NCBI GenBank assembly: GCA_016200895.1
Contig: JACQDX010000104.1
Location: 152,558-216,557, forward strand
Reading direction: 5' to 3'
Source of the DNA: Burkholderiales bacterium
GTDB lineage: Bacteria > Pseudomonadota > Gammaproteobacteria > Burkholderiales > Burkholderiaceae_D
DNA: 64,000 nucleotides
Shown piece by piece: positions 6,810 to 15,235 of the stretch (position 1 is its first letter; every line of letters begins with the position of its first letter). The notes under the pieces were generated by a model. The model was given only the letters and a program-made list of their open reading frames with translations. It made no database searches and was not told the DNA's origin. A program made the translations under genes and the position numbers.

Positions 6810-6948
6810 ACCACGGAGGCACAGAGGCACAGAGGCACAGAGAAAGACAAGAGAAAATATCTATGAAATTGAGTAACTCAAATTTTATGAAAAAGAGGTT
6901 TCTCTTGCTTTTCCTCTGTGTCTCTGTGCCTCTGTGTTGAGAGGTCTT
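6810..6948. repeat. Imperfect inverted repeat built of CACAGAGG/CCTCTGTG units
   Basis: The left arm has the octamer GAGGCACA three times in tandem (6816-6839). The right arm (6911-6940) has the complementary CTCTGTG series and ends TTGAGAGGTCTT. A related copy of the right arm lies at 37370-37399. It sits between rtcB and rtcA and could act as an intergenic mRNA stem. Confidence 0.7.
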
Positions 6949-6983
6949 GAACTTGCTTTTGATTTGAATTGAAAATAAAAATA

Positions 6984-8021
6984 ATGAATAAAAAAATGAT
7001 AGAGCTGGATGGCTCTTTGGGTGAGGGTGGTGGGCAGATATTGCGTACGTCTTTGAGCCTGTCCATGATTACCGGTCAACCGTTTCGCATCATCAATATC
7101 CGTGCTGGCCGCGCCAAGCCTGGCTTGTTGCGCCAGCATCTGGTTGCCGTGCAATCGGCTGCGGCTGTCAGCGGTGCGCAGGTGACCGGTGCAGAACTGG
7201 GTTCGACCACGCTGGAATTTATTCCATCGGGTATCTATGGCGGTACTTACCAGTTCGCCATTGGCAGTGCCGGTAGTTGCACCCTGGTATTGCAGACCTT
7301 GATACCCGCTTTGCTGTATGCCGATAAACCATCGACCATCAAGATCACTGGTGGCACCCACAATGACATGGCACCGCCTGCACAATTCTTGCAAAAGGCC
7401 TATGGCCGGGTATTGCAGCAGATGGGTGCAGATGTCAGCTTTGAATTAAAGCGCTATGGTTTTGTACCCGCCGGCGGTGGTGAAATCATCGCCCAGATAC
7501 AGCCATGCAAGCAGTTGAAAAAAATCGATTTGCAGGAACGTGGTGAAAGACTCAAAGGATATGCAGAAAGCTTTGTCGCCGGTGTACCTGTCGATGTCGC
7601 CAAACGAGAACTGGAATGCGTAGGTGCAGGCATGGGCTGGACTGCTGATCAGTTGCTGGTGCGTGGCCTAAGCAATGATCAGGGGCCGGGCAATGTACTG
7701 CTGATTACGCTGGAACATGAACAGGTCACCGAAGTGTTTTGTGGTTTTGGTGAAAAAGCCGTCAAGGCAGAAAATGTTGCCAAGCGCACTGTGCAGGAAT
7801 TGCGTGAGTATGTCGCATCCGGTGCAGCACTGGGCGAGCACCTGGCAGACCAGGTCATGTTGCCCTTTGCACTGGCGGGCGGAGGAAGTTTTACATGCAG
7901 CGTCGTTTCGCAACATGCGAAAACTAATGCGGATGTGATTGGACGGTTCTTGCCTGTGAGTACAGAGTTTACATCACAAAATAAGTGTTTCATTTGTGAT
8001 ATGCGTACTAATAATGGCTAA
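6984..8021 (+). CDS. rtcA: RtcA RNA 3'-terminal phosphate cyclase
   Basis: The product has 345 residues from the ATG at 6984; a TTG further upstream is less likely. RtcA converts an RNA 3'-phosphate to a 2',3'-cyclic phosphate through an adenylylated histidine. It shows the N-terminal LDGSLGEGGGQILRTSLSLS motif, GGTHNDMAPPA in the middle, and GEHLADQVMLPFAL near the C-terminus, which contains the catalytic His of the family. It is the third protein of the predicted sigma-54 unit. The preceding inverted repeat may influence its expression. No good ribosome binding site is visible, so the exact start is uncertain. Confidence 0.95.
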   Translation: MNKKMIELDGSLGEGGGQILRTSLSLSMITGQPFRIINIRAGRAKPGLLRQHLVAVQSAAAVSGAQVTGAELGSTTLEFIPSGIYGGTYQFAIGSAGSCTLVLQTLIPALLYADKPSTIKITGGTHNDMAPPAQFLQKAYGRVLQQMGADVSFELKRYGFVPAGGGEIIAQIQPCKQLKKIDLQERGERLKGYAESFVAGVPVDVAKRELECVGAGMGWTADQLLVRGLSNDQGPGNVLLITLEHEQVTEVFCGFGEKAVKAENVAKRTVQELREYVASGAALGEHLADQVMLPFALAGGGSFTCSVVSQHAKTNADVIGRFLPVSTEFTSQNKCFICDMRTNNG

Positions 8022-8064
8022 TTTGTTATTTGATTAAAAATTGTGCACTACTTGGGAGTCGAGG

Positions 8065-8796
8065 ATGGCAAACGAAAGTCTTTATAAATTAGCGCTTGAT
8101 CACATGAGTCATACTGTGGATTTATTAACAAGCAATGTTCCTGCACCCCAAAAGGTGCCGTATCAAACTTCGTTTGTTTACCGATACGTCGAGAAAACAA
8201 TTCATCAAGCGATAGTGCAAAAAGTTGCAAGAATTGTTTCCACATTGAGTGCAGCGCATTTGCTAATGCATCATGGTTTCGTGCAAGAGCAAGCATGTTT
8301 ACAAAGAATTCTTCAGGAGCTGAATGAAGACGTTTATTTTCTCTCGATCGCAACAATAAATAATGACGTAACTGCACTTCATAAAAGTTATTTAGAAGCA
8401 TTTTATGAAGAGGAATTTGATGCCAATACACCTCTTGAATCGACTCAAAAACGGATCATGATTCCGAGGCAAAAAATTCAAGCATATTTAGCTAGCGTGG
8501 GTGGTAGTGGTCTTGACCGAAGTACAGGTAATAATCTATTAAAAACACTTTCTAAAACATACTCTGGTTTTGTCCATGGCGCTTCTCCTCAAATTATGGA
8601 GATGTATGGCGGCGACCCTCCTAAGTTTCATGTGTATGGTTTATTGGGAACAAGTCGATATCAAGAGCATAGAGATGATCTTTGGAATTATTTTTATAGA
8701 AGCATTCTGGCCTTCGGGTTTGCTGCAAAAGCTTTTGGTGATCAAAGATTATTTGACCAAATAAGCGCATTTTTATACAAATTTGAGAAAAATTAA
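8065..8796 (+). CDS. AT-rich gene of unknown function between rtcA and the second rtcB
   Basis: The product has 243 residues from the ATG at 8065, which has GGAG at 8054-8057. The frame could extend to a TTG at 8041. I do not recognise the family. The protein is predicted alpha-helical, with no signal peptide or membrane segment. The best motif candidate is GFVHGASPQIMEMYGGDPP in the last third, with nearby aromatic-rich helices. The DNA is visibly more AT-rich than both neighbours, which suggests later acquisition. By context it belongs to the RNA-repair island. A nuclease, toxin or abortive-infection role is possible but not shown. Confidence 0.7.
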   Translation: MANESLYKLALDHMSHTVDLLTSNVPAPQKVPYQTSFVYRYVEKTIHQAIVQKVARIVSTLSAAHLLMHHGFVQEQACLQRILQELNEDVYFLSIATINNDVTALHKSYLEAFYEEEFDANTPLESTQKRIMIPRQKIQAYLASVGGSGLDRSTGNNLLKTLSKTYSGFVHGASPQIMEMYGGDPPKFHVYGLLGTSRYQEHRDDLWNYFYRSILAFGFAAKAFGDQRLFDQISAFLYKFEKN

Positions 8797-8828
8797 TTTC
8801 AGGCCCATTTATAAAATTATTTTTCAGT

Positions 8829-8885
8829 GTGATGAATGCAGATATAAATGTATTTGATTAGAGGTAAAAACAGGGATGTCGCCAC
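8829..8885 (+). ncRNA. Degenerate Y-RNA-like element (candidate unit 10)
   Basis: GTGATGA (8829-8835) can pair with TCGCCAC (8879-8885) with one mismatch and one wobble. The first strand is followed by ATGC and the second is preceded by TG, as in the array. The length (57 nt) equals the short units. The YTACAT motif and inner helix are not convincing, so it may be a decayed copy. Confidence 0.3.
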
Positions 8886-9038
8886 AATGGAGTTCTCTGA
8901 AATTTTTTATCAATAAAATTTTATGTTTACACAGTAATTTATTCTCGTGCAAAATCGAGTCTCTTCGATATGCAGTAATTCCACAATTCTCTGCAATTCG
9001 ATTTTTTCATTAACACCTAATTCAAGAAAGGAACGGCC

Positions 9039-9080
9039 ATGCCACGGAATACGGCTAGCAAGAACAATCAATACTTTTAG
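9039..9080 (+). CDS. 13-codon leader peptide upstream of the second rtcB
   Basis: The ORF starts at ATG 9039 and encodes MPRNTASKNNQYF. It has a good ribosome binding site, AAAGGA, at 9027-9032 with 6-nt spacing. The stop codon (9078-9080) lies inside the left arm of a hairpin that is mutually exclusive with a downstream terminator (9077-9138), the layout of a transcription attenuator. The last six codons are Lys-Asn-Asn-Gln-Tyr-Phe. Translation is inferred, not shown. Confidence 0.5.
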   Translation: MPRNTASKNNQYF

Positions 9081-9138
9081 CCCCGTGCACGACGCTCGGG
9101 GCTAAGGCAAATCGCCAACCCGAGCCGGTCGTTTTTTT
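9077..9138 (+). promoter_or_regulatory. Mutually exclusive hairpins: candidate attenuator
   Basis: Hairpin A pairs TTAGCCCCG (9077-9085) with CGGGGCTAA (9097-9105), 9 bp. Hairpin B pairs CGAC (9090-9093) and CTCGGG (9095-9100) with CCCGAG (9119-9124) and GTCG (9128-9131) and is followed by seven T (9132-9138), an intrinsic terminator. A and B share 9097-9100 and cannot coexist. The leader stop codon lies in the left arm of A, so ribosome position could choose between them. Confidence 0.6.
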
Positions 9139-9139
9139 G

Positions 9140-9173
9140 AAAACCCCGGTGAGGAAACTCGTCGGGGTTTTTT
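9140..9173 (+). terminator. Intrinsic terminator
   Basis: AAAACCCCG pairs with CGGGGTTTT around a GAG-GAAA-CTC inner hairpin and ends in a T-run. It is the second terminator in tandem after the leader. rtcB2 would therefore need read-through or its own promoter in 9174-9393, where I see no clear consensus. Confidence 0.85.
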
Positions 9174-9393
9174 ACTTTTAAAAACGCTGATTTTTTGTTG
9201 GAACGCCAGAACTTGCATTGCCTTGCGCGGTGCGAGCAGGGTCGGTGTTCGTCAAAAAAATACGCAGCCTTATTTGCGAAGAATTATTTGCAAAGAAAAG
9301 CAGCCAGATATGTCTCATGTCAGCAGCACGATTTGTTGACTCGGTGAGAACAACTGACTGAAAAAACACCGGCATGACAAGAAGGAAAATTGT

Positions 9394-10602
9394 ATGCCTA
9401 TAGCTCAAAGTTTGCACAAGGCCAAAGTGCCTGTGCATTTATTTACCGATGATGTCGATCACACTGCCATACAGCAGTTGCTCAATATCGCTAATTTAAA
9501 CATTGTCCATCCTTATGTGGCTGCCATGCCGGATGTGCATGCGGGTGTGGGGGCTACGGTAGGTAGTGTGATACCTACCCGCTCGGCCATCATTCCTGGT
9601 GCTGTGGGTGTGGACATAGGTTGTGGCATGAATGCCGTGCGCACGACGTTGACTGCCAGCCAGTTGCCTGACAATCTGGCGAAACTGCGCAGTGCGCTGG
9701 AAGCCGAAATACCGGTCGGTTTTCGCCAGCATGCCTGGAACAGGATGCGCGGGTCTGCCCTGGTCAGGGTAGGCAAGCCCTTGAATGACAGGCTGGACAA
9801 GATCGTCGCCAAGCACAAAAGCATCATGAAAATGCTGCCCAAGTTTTACCAAACCTGGATATGCCAGTTGGGTACCCTGGGTGGTGGCAATCACTTCATT
9901 GAAGTGTGTATTGATGAAGAGCAGCGTGTATGGATCATGCTGCATTCTGGTTCACGTGGCGTGGGCAATGTCATAGGCCGTCATTTTATCTGGGCCGCCA
10001 GGAAAGAAATGTGGCGGCACCAGATACATTTGCCGGACAAGGACTTGTCTTATTTCACTGAAGGCTCGGAATTGTTTGACGACTATATCGAAGCCGTGCA
10101 GTGGGCGCAGGACTATGCGCTGGCCAACCGCAGTGAAATGATGCGCAGGGCGCTTGCCGTGCTGGAAAAAGAAGTCACCAGCTTCAAGCTTGATGGTGAA
10201 GCTATCAATTGCCATCACAATTATGTGTCGCAAGAAACGCATAATAATGAAAATCTCTTCATCACCCGCAAGGGGGCAATTTCTGCCCGCATGGGTGAAA
10301 TGGGGATTATTCCCGGCAGCATGGGGGCGCGCAGTTATATCGTCAGGGGCAAGGGTAATCCTGAATCATTCTGCTCCTGCTCGCATGGAGCAGGGCGCAG
10401 GATGAGCCGTGGAGAGGCAAGGGAAACTTTTGATGCAGATGATCTGGCAGCCCAGACTCAGGGTATAGAATGTCGCAAGGACAAGGGTGTAGTGGATGAA
10501 ATTCCCGCAGCCTATAAAAATATCGACGAAGTTATGGCACATCAGCATGACCTGGTCGAGATTGTGCATACCTTGCGTCAGGTTGTTTGCGTAAAAGGAT
10601 AG
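9394..10602 (+). CDS. rtcB2: RtcB-family RNA ligase (paralogue 2)
   Basis: The product has 402 residues and aligns along its whole length with the first RtcB of this island, clearly diverged. All catalytic motifs are present: AAMPDVHAGVGATVGSV, VDIGCGM, GNHFIEV, HSGSRG, NCHHNYV, GSMGARSYIVRGKG and CSHGAGR. It should be an active 3'-phosphate/5'-OH RNA ligase. It is separated from rtcA by an AT-rich gene and two terminators, so it is probably controlled differently from the first copy. The start is ATG at 9394, with AAGAAGGA upstream. A 55-codon gene follows after 10 nt. Confidence 0.95.
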   Translation: MPIAQSLHKAKVPVHLFTDDVDHTAIQQLLNIANLNIVHPYVAAMPDVHAGVGATVGSVIPTRSAIIPGAVGVDIGCGMNAVRTTLTASQLPDNLAKLRSALEAEIPVGFRQHAWNRMRGSALVRVGKPLNDRLDKIVAKHKSIMKMLPKFYQTWICQLGTLGGGNHFIEVCIDEEQRVWIMLHSGSRGVGNVIGRHFIWAARKEMWRHQIHLPDKDLSYFTEGSELFDDYIEAVQWAQDYALANRSEMMRRALAVLEKEVTSFKLDGEAINCHHNYVSQETHNNENLFITRKGAISARMGEMGIIPGSMGARSYIVRGKGNPESFCSCSHGAGRRMSRGEARETFDADDLAAQTQGIECRKDKGVVDEIPAAYKNIDEVMAHQHDLVEIVHTLRQVVCVKG

Positions 10603-10612
10603 AGGATAAGAG

Positions 10613-10780
10613 ATGAAGATCAATATCAAATTACCCAAACCGCGTAACCCGCTGGCCGTGCTGGTCAAGCAGCGCAATGCTGGTGTCCATGGCGCACTCA
10701 ATCCCAAGCGTACTGAGCGCAGGCAAGAGAAGCAACGTCTGCAACAACTCAAGGGCGGGCGACTGAAGGATGAAGAGTAA
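10613..10780 (+). CDS. Small basic protein downstream of rtcB2
   Basis: The product has 55 residues and starts MKINIKLPKPRNPL. It is rich in Lys and Arg, with a heptad-like C-terminal helix (RRQEKQRLQQL). The start has AGAGGATAAGAG as ribosome binding site and lies 10 nt after rtcB2, so the two are translated from one mRNA. The composition suggests RNA or ribosome binding. No family function is known to me. A strong terminator follows. Confidence 0.75.
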   Translation: MKINIKLPKPRNPLAVLVKQRNAGVHGALNPKRTERRQEKQRLQQLKGGRLKDEE

Positions 10781-10821
10781 GCTCGCAGCTTGTTTGATTT
10801 ATTTGAAGTTATTTAAACCAG

Positions 10822-10855
10822 GGCGCTCATTTGGCAACAAATGGGCGCTTTTTTA
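10822..10855 (+). terminator. Intrinsic terminator of the rtcB2 unit
   Basis: GGCGCTCATTTG pairs with CAAATGGGCGC around a GCAA loop and is followed by a run of six T. It closes the RNA-repair island on the right. Confidence 0.9.
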
Positions 10856-10955
10856 TTTCCTCAACTTGAAATACTTTGCTGCCACCAGCGAGTGCTGGAT
10901 AAAATCGCTGGATTAAAAAAAAATACTGCGCCAGGTCGCAGACGGGAGATATGCC

Positions 10956-12086
10956 ATGATGCGGCAAAACCGACTACAAGCCATAGACCTCTTGCGCGGC
11001 CTGGTCATCGTGCTGATGGCACTTGATCATACCCGCGACTTTTTTGCGGTCACCCCATTCGATCCGTTGGATTTGCAGCAAGGTTCGCCAGGCTGGTTCT
11101 GGACGCGCTGGATTACGCATTTATGCGCCCCCATCTTTGTTGCCCTGGCTGGCATGTCTGCCTTCTTGCGGGCGCAGCAGCGTGATAAAAAAGATATGAC
11201 ACGCTATCTGCTAAGCCGGGGTGCCTTGCTGGTTTTGCTGGAATGCACCTGGGTCAGCTTCAGTTGGCAATTTGACTTTAATGTCTTTATCCTGCAAGTG
11301 ATCTGGGCGATAGGCGTGGCGATGATGGTGCTGGGCTTGCTGATCTGGTTGCCACGCTGGGCTATTATCCTGATCGCTGCGGCACTGATACTGCCACATA
11401 ACCTGCTCGATGGCATGCATGCCAAAGACAGTCATGTCTTGTTCATGGCCTGGCACCAGGGTGGCTTTTATCCCCTGACTGACAAACTGGGTATAGTGTT
11501 TGCCTACCCGCTCATGCCATGGATAGGCTTGATGGCTGCAGGCTATGCGCTGGGCCCGGTGATGTTGTGGGAGGCTGACAAGCGTCAGCGTTTCCTGTTA
11601 TCTGTCGCAGCTATCCTGTTTGTGAGTTTCGCGATTTTGCGCAGTGGTAATTATTATGGCGACCCTGATTTCTGGTCGGCACAAGGCAAAGGCTGGTCTG
11701 TGGATTTCATGTCATTTGTGAAGGTGCATAAATATCCGCCTTCCTTGCTTTACCTGTGCATCACGATCAGCATAGGATTGGGTACTCTCGCCTTGATGGA
11801 TAAATACGTGAAAAAGCCTTTGCCATTGCTGATGCTGTTTGGCAAGACACCGATGTTCTTTTATCTGGTGCATATTGCGCTCATCCATGCGCTGGGCTGG
11901 ATTTATATGCAGTTGCGTTATGGGCAGATCGTTGATTTCCGCAAGCCTGAGGCGACACCAGAGTATGAAGCTTCACTACTGGTTTGCTATCTTGCCTGGC
12001 TGTTTGCTTTGGCTCTGATGTGGGGGCTGACTAAACTGTGGTTGGCGTACAACCACAAGGCAAAGGCCAAATTGAGTACTGCCTAA
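10956..12086 (+). CDS. DUF1624-type membrane acyltransferase
   Basis: The product has 376 residues with about 10 hydrophobic segments. The N-terminus RLQAIDLLRGLVIVLMALDHTRDFF is the hallmark of the heparan-alpha-glucosaminide N-acetyltransferase-like (DUF1624) family of inner-membrane acyltransferases. The bacterial substrate is not known. It stands alone and converges on an MFS transporter gene, with stop codons overlapping by 4 nt. The first of two adjacent ATGs was taken as start. Confidence 0.85.
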   Translation: MMRQNRLQAIDLLRGLVIVLMALDHTRDFFAVTPFDPLDLQQGSPGWFWTRWITHLCAPIFVALAGMSAFLRAQQRDKKDMTRYLLSRGALLVLLECTWVSFSWQFDFNVFILQVIWAIGVAMMVLGLLIWLPRWAIILIAAALILPHNLLDGMHAKDSHVLFMAWHQGGFYPLTDKLGIVFAYPLMPWIGLMAAGYALGPVMLWEADKRQRFLLSVAAILFVSFAILRSGNYYGDPDFWSAQGKGWSVDFMSFVKVHKYPPSLLYLCITISIGLGTLALMDKYVKKPLPLLMLFGKTPMFFYLVHIALIHALGWIYMQLRYGQIVDFRKPEATPEYEASLLVCYLAWLFALALMWGLTKLWLAYNHKAKAKLSTA

Positions 12087-13270
12087 GGCTGTTTTTTTTG
12101 TTTTTGAGTAGCTGGATGTAACATGAGCCCCAATAAGCTGATGCAGGCAAAAATGGCACCTGCATAAAAGGTAAAAGCAGATCCAAATTCCTGCCATAGC
12201 AAGCCTGCAACAACACTGGCCAGCAACAGACCGACACCACTGGCCAGATTAAAAAAACCAAAAGCCGTGCCGCGCAAATCAGCCGGGGCGCTGGCTGCAA
12301 CCATGCTGGACAACAAACCCTGGGTCATGCCCATGTGCACGCCCCATAAGGCGATTCCGACTGCCAGTCCATACCAGTGCTGGCTATAGCCGAGTACCAC
12401 ATCCGAGGCCACCAGCACCAGCAGGCCCCATGCCAGTAACTGAGGGTGCGATATCCGGTCAGACAGTTTGCCAAAAGGGTAGGCTGTTGCTGCATACACG
12501 AGGTTCATGGCGACCATGATGAGTGGTACATAAGCGACGGGTATCTGCATTTGCTGGGCGCGCAGTATCAAAAACGCTTCACTGAAGCGAGCCAGGGTAA
12601 AAATGCTACCCAGTGCCACGACCCACCAGTAGGCAGCACCCATGCGGCGCAGATTGTGCATGCTGATGGGGTTGCCAGGCTTGTTCGCAATTTTGTTATC
12701 TGGTTCCTCAACACCCACGAAAAGCAAGACCATTGCGGCCAGACCGGGGATGACGGCCAGCCAGAATATGCGCCGGTAATCATTCATCCACAACAGCATC
12801 AGTGCAGTAGCCAGCAATGGTCCGACCACGGCACCTATGGTATCGAGGGATTGCCGCAAGCCGAAAGCCGCGCCGCGTATTTCTGCCGGGGTGATGTCGG
12901 TAATCAGGGCGTCACGCGGAGCGCCGCGTATGCCTTTGCCTATCCTGTCCATCATGCGGGCTGTCAGCAGCATGCCCATGCCCTGGGCGATGGCAAACAG
13001 GGGTTTGGTGAAGGCGCTCATGCCATAGCCAAACACCGCCAGGGCCTTGCGCTTGCCCAGGCGGTCACTCAGTGCCCCTGAAAACACCTTGACGATGAGG
13101 GTGGTTGATTCGGCGATGCCATCGATCAGGCCAACGGCAAACACGCTGATGCCCAGCGTGCCAACCATGAACATGGGCAGCAGGCTATGTATCATTTCTG
13201 AAGAAATATCCATGAGCATGCTGACAAAGCCAAGTATCCAGATACTTTTAGGCAGTGAAGGTTTGCTCAT
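12083..13270 (-). CDS. MFS transporter
   Basis: The product has 395 residues with about 12 transmembrane helices. The segment DGIAESTTLIVKVFSGALSD followed by RLGKRK is the MFS loop-2/3 motif (G-x-L-S-D-R-x-G-K/R). A second copy appears in the C-half (FGKLSDR). The substrate is unknown. It resembles multidrug or sugar-phosphate-like permeases annotated only as MFS. It is divergent from no close partner; the ThDP enzyme upstream is on the same strand with a terminator between. Confidence 0.9.
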   Translation of the reverse strand: MSKPSLPKSIWILGFVSMLMDISSEMIHSLLPMFMVGTLGISVFAVGLIDGIAESTTLIVKVFSGALSDRLGKRKALAVFGYGMSAFTKPLFAIAQGMGMLLTARMMDRIGKGIRGAPRDALITDITPAEIRGAAFGLRQSLDTIGAVVGPLLATALMLLWMNDYRRIFWLAVIPGLAAMVLLFVGVEEPDNKIANKPGNPISMHNLRRMGAAYWWVVALGSIFTLARFSEAFLILRAQQMQIPVAYVPLIMVAMNLVYAATAYPFGKLSDRISHPQLLAWGLLVLVASDVVLGYSQHWYGLAVGIALWGVHMGMTQGLLSSMVAASAPADLRGTAFGFFNLASGVGLLLASVVAGLLWQEFGSAFTFYAGAIFACISLLGLMLHPATQKQKKQP

Positions 13271-13354
13271 ATGGGCATCTTCCCGTGGAGGTAATGATGA
13301 GAGTGTGCCTTAATTTGTGGATTGTGGGAATGTTGTCTTGTTTGTTGCAGCGCA

Positions 13355-13386
13355 AACCGGCTTCGGGCCAATACCGAAGCCGGGTT
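13355..13386 (-). terminator. Intrinsic terminator of the ThDP enzyme gene
   Basis: AACCGGCTTCGG pairs with CCGAAGCCGGGTT, loop GCCAATA, about 15 nt past the stop codon of the minus-strand gene. There is only a short T-run on the minus strand. Confidence 0.65.
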
Positions 13387-13401
13387 AAGAAAGGTCAGCC
13401 C

Positions 13402-15099
13402 CTATTTGCCTGCATCTTGCGCAATCTTACGGAGGGTTTCCAACGTTGCACCTGGCGTGATCAGATTGCCGTCATAGCGCAGTTCTATCAAGGCTGGCAG
13501 ATGGTGCTGGCGGCTGTGTGCCAATGCTCTTTCCAGTGCGGGTGCAAATTCTGCGGTGGTATTGACGATTTCACCACTGCCGCCAAAGGCGCGGGCCAGT
13601 GCGGCAAAATCAGGATTATGCAATTCCGTACCTGATACGCGCGCGGGGAATTCTTTCTCCTGATGCATGCGTATGGTGCCATACATGCCGTTATTAAAGA
13701 CGATGATGATGACGCCTGCCTTGTATTGCACGGCAGTTGCCAGTTCCTGGCCATTCATCAGGTATTCGCCATCGCCAGCAAAGGTGATGACAGTACGTTC
13801 TGGGTCTATGATCTTGGCAGCAATGCCAGATGGCACGCTATAGCCCATGGCGCCAGAGGTGGGTGCCAACTGGGTGCGCATGCTGCCGTATGGGAAGTAA
13901 CGGTGCGCCCAGGTGGCGTAATTGCCTGCACCATTGGTGATGATGGTGTCTTTTGGTGCCAGGCGCTTGATGTCCTGTACTACTTGCCACAGGTTCAGGG
14001 GAGCGTTTTCTTTGGCGAAAATCGCTGGTTCGGTTTGCCAGGCCAGCAAGTCGGCTTTGGCTTCGCTGACTGTTGCCTTCCATTTAGTGGCGGCGTCCAG
14101 GCCTTCCATCTCGGCCAGGGCTTCGGCAATTTCCTTCATGCCGCTGTTGATCATCAGGTCAGCCTGATAGACACGGCCCAGTTCCAGTGCGTCGCTATGG
14201 ATATGTACCAGTTTCTGTTTGGGGATCGGTGCTTCCAGGACGCTGTAACCGCTAGTTGTCATTTCACCCAAGCGCGGGCCTATGGCAATGATCAGGTCGG
14301 CATCCTTTAGTCTTTGTGCCAGCTTGGGGTTGATACCTATGCCGACGTCACCGATGTAGTTGGGATGGGCATTGTCCATCAAATCCTGGAAGCGGAAGGC
14401 GCAAGCTACCGGCAAGTGATTGCTGGTAGCGAATTCGCTGATGTGCTGGCAGGCTGCCTTGTCCCAGCCGCTGCCGCCCAGTAAAAGTACAGGGCGTTGC
14501 GACACGGTCAGCATATTGCGCAGTTGTGCCAGTTGCTGTGGCGAGGCTGATGCCTGCACCGGTGTGTAATGACGAGTGTCGGCTACTTCCGCCACCTGGG
14601 CCAGCATGTCTTCTGGCAATGCCAGTACGACAGGGCCGGGGCGGCCGCTGGTGGCTACCTGGAAGGCGCGGGCGATATATTCAGGCACGCGGTCAGCGCG
14701 GTCTATCTGGGCTACCCATTTCGCCATCTGGCCAAACATGCGGCGGTAGTCTATTTCCTGAAAGGCTTCACGCTCGACAAAATCATTGCCGACCTGGCCT
14801 ATGAACAAAATCATTGGCGTTGAATCCTGGTAAGCCGTATGCACACCGATAGAGGCATTGGTCGCACCCGGCCCGCGGGTGACAAAACAAATGCCGGGTT
14901 TGCCTGTCATCTTGCCATAGGCGTCTGCCATGAAGGCAGCGCCGCCTTCCTGGCGGTTGATGATGAAACGTATGGGGCTGTCATGCAGGGCGTCCAACAC
15001 CGGCAAATAACTCTCGCCAGGTACACCAAAGATGGTATCGACACCGTGGACTTGCAGGGCATCCACAATCAACTGGCCGCCAGAACGTGATTTCAGCAT
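13402..15099 (-). CDS. Thiamine-diphosphate enzyme, acetolactate-synthase-like
   Basis: The product has 565 residues from the ATG at 15099; a TTG three codons upstream is also open. It has the three-domain ThDP layout: Pyr domain with catalytic Glu in NRQEGGAAFMADAYG, central domain, and PP domain with GDGEYLMNGQELATA and FNN (the GDG...NN metal/ThDP motif). Relatives include acetolactate synthase large subunits, benzoylformate decarboxylase and glyoxylate carboligase. No small regulatory subunit or ilvC is nearby, so a catabolic or stand-alone role is more likely than branched-chain amino acid synthesis. The exact substrate is unknown. Confidence 0.85.
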   Translation of the reverse strand: MLKSRSGGQLIVDALQVHGVDTIFGVPGESYLPVLDALHDSPIRFIINRQEGGAAFMADAYGKMTGKPGICFVTRGPGATNASIGVHTAYQDSTPMILFIGQVGNDFVEREAFQEIDYRRMFGQMAKWVAQIDRADRVPEYIARAFQVATSGRPGPVVLALPEDMLAQVAEVADTRHYTPVQASASPQQLAQLRNMLTVSQRPVLLLGGSGWDKAACQHISEFATSNHLPVACAFRFQDLMDNAHPNYIGDVGIGINPKLAQRLKDADLIIAIGPRLGEMTTSGYSVLEAPIPKQKLVHIHSDALELGRVYQADLMINSGMKEIAEALAEMEGLDAATKWKATVSEAKADLLAWQTEPAIFAKENAPLNLWQVVQDIKRLAPKDTIITNGAGNYATWAHRYFPYGSMRTQLAPTSGAMGYSVPSGIAAKIIDPERTVITFAGDGEYLMNGQELATAVQYKAGVIIIVFNNGMYGTIRMHQEKEFPARVSGTELHNPDFAALARAFGGSGEIVNTTAEFAPALERALAHSRQHHLPALIELRYDGNLITPGATLETLRKIAQDAGK

Positions 15100-15222
15100 G
15101 ATAGACAATGATTAAAAGTAAAAGCAGTACGCTACCAGAAAGCCTGCTTAATTTGCATCGTATTTGAGGCTTATGCACGGAATTATCATTGAATAGGTTA
15201 GATAAACTAACCCTGGATAAGG

Positions 15223-15228
15223 TAGAAT
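15223..15228 (+). promoter_or_regulatory. Probable -10 box of rnpB
   Basis: TAGAAT lies 7 nt before the first conserved base of RNase P RNA. No convincing -35 hexamer is seen at 17-bp spacing. Confidence 0.45.
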
Positions 15229-15235
15229 AGCGCCC

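Noticed and set aside
6816..6839. GAGGCACA triplet as a CRISPR or VNTR locus
   Set aside because: Only three 8-bp units without spacers; it is one arm of a larger inverted repeat.
9198..9216. TTGGAACGCCAGAACTTGCA as a sigma-54 promoter for rtcB2
   Set aside because: The GG-to-GC spacing is 3 bp too long and the -24 element is weak.
13402..15099. Acetolactate synthase for branched-chain amino acid synthesis (ilvB/ilvI)
   Set aside because: No small subunit or other ilv gene is adjacent, so only the broader ThDP-enzyme family is claimed.
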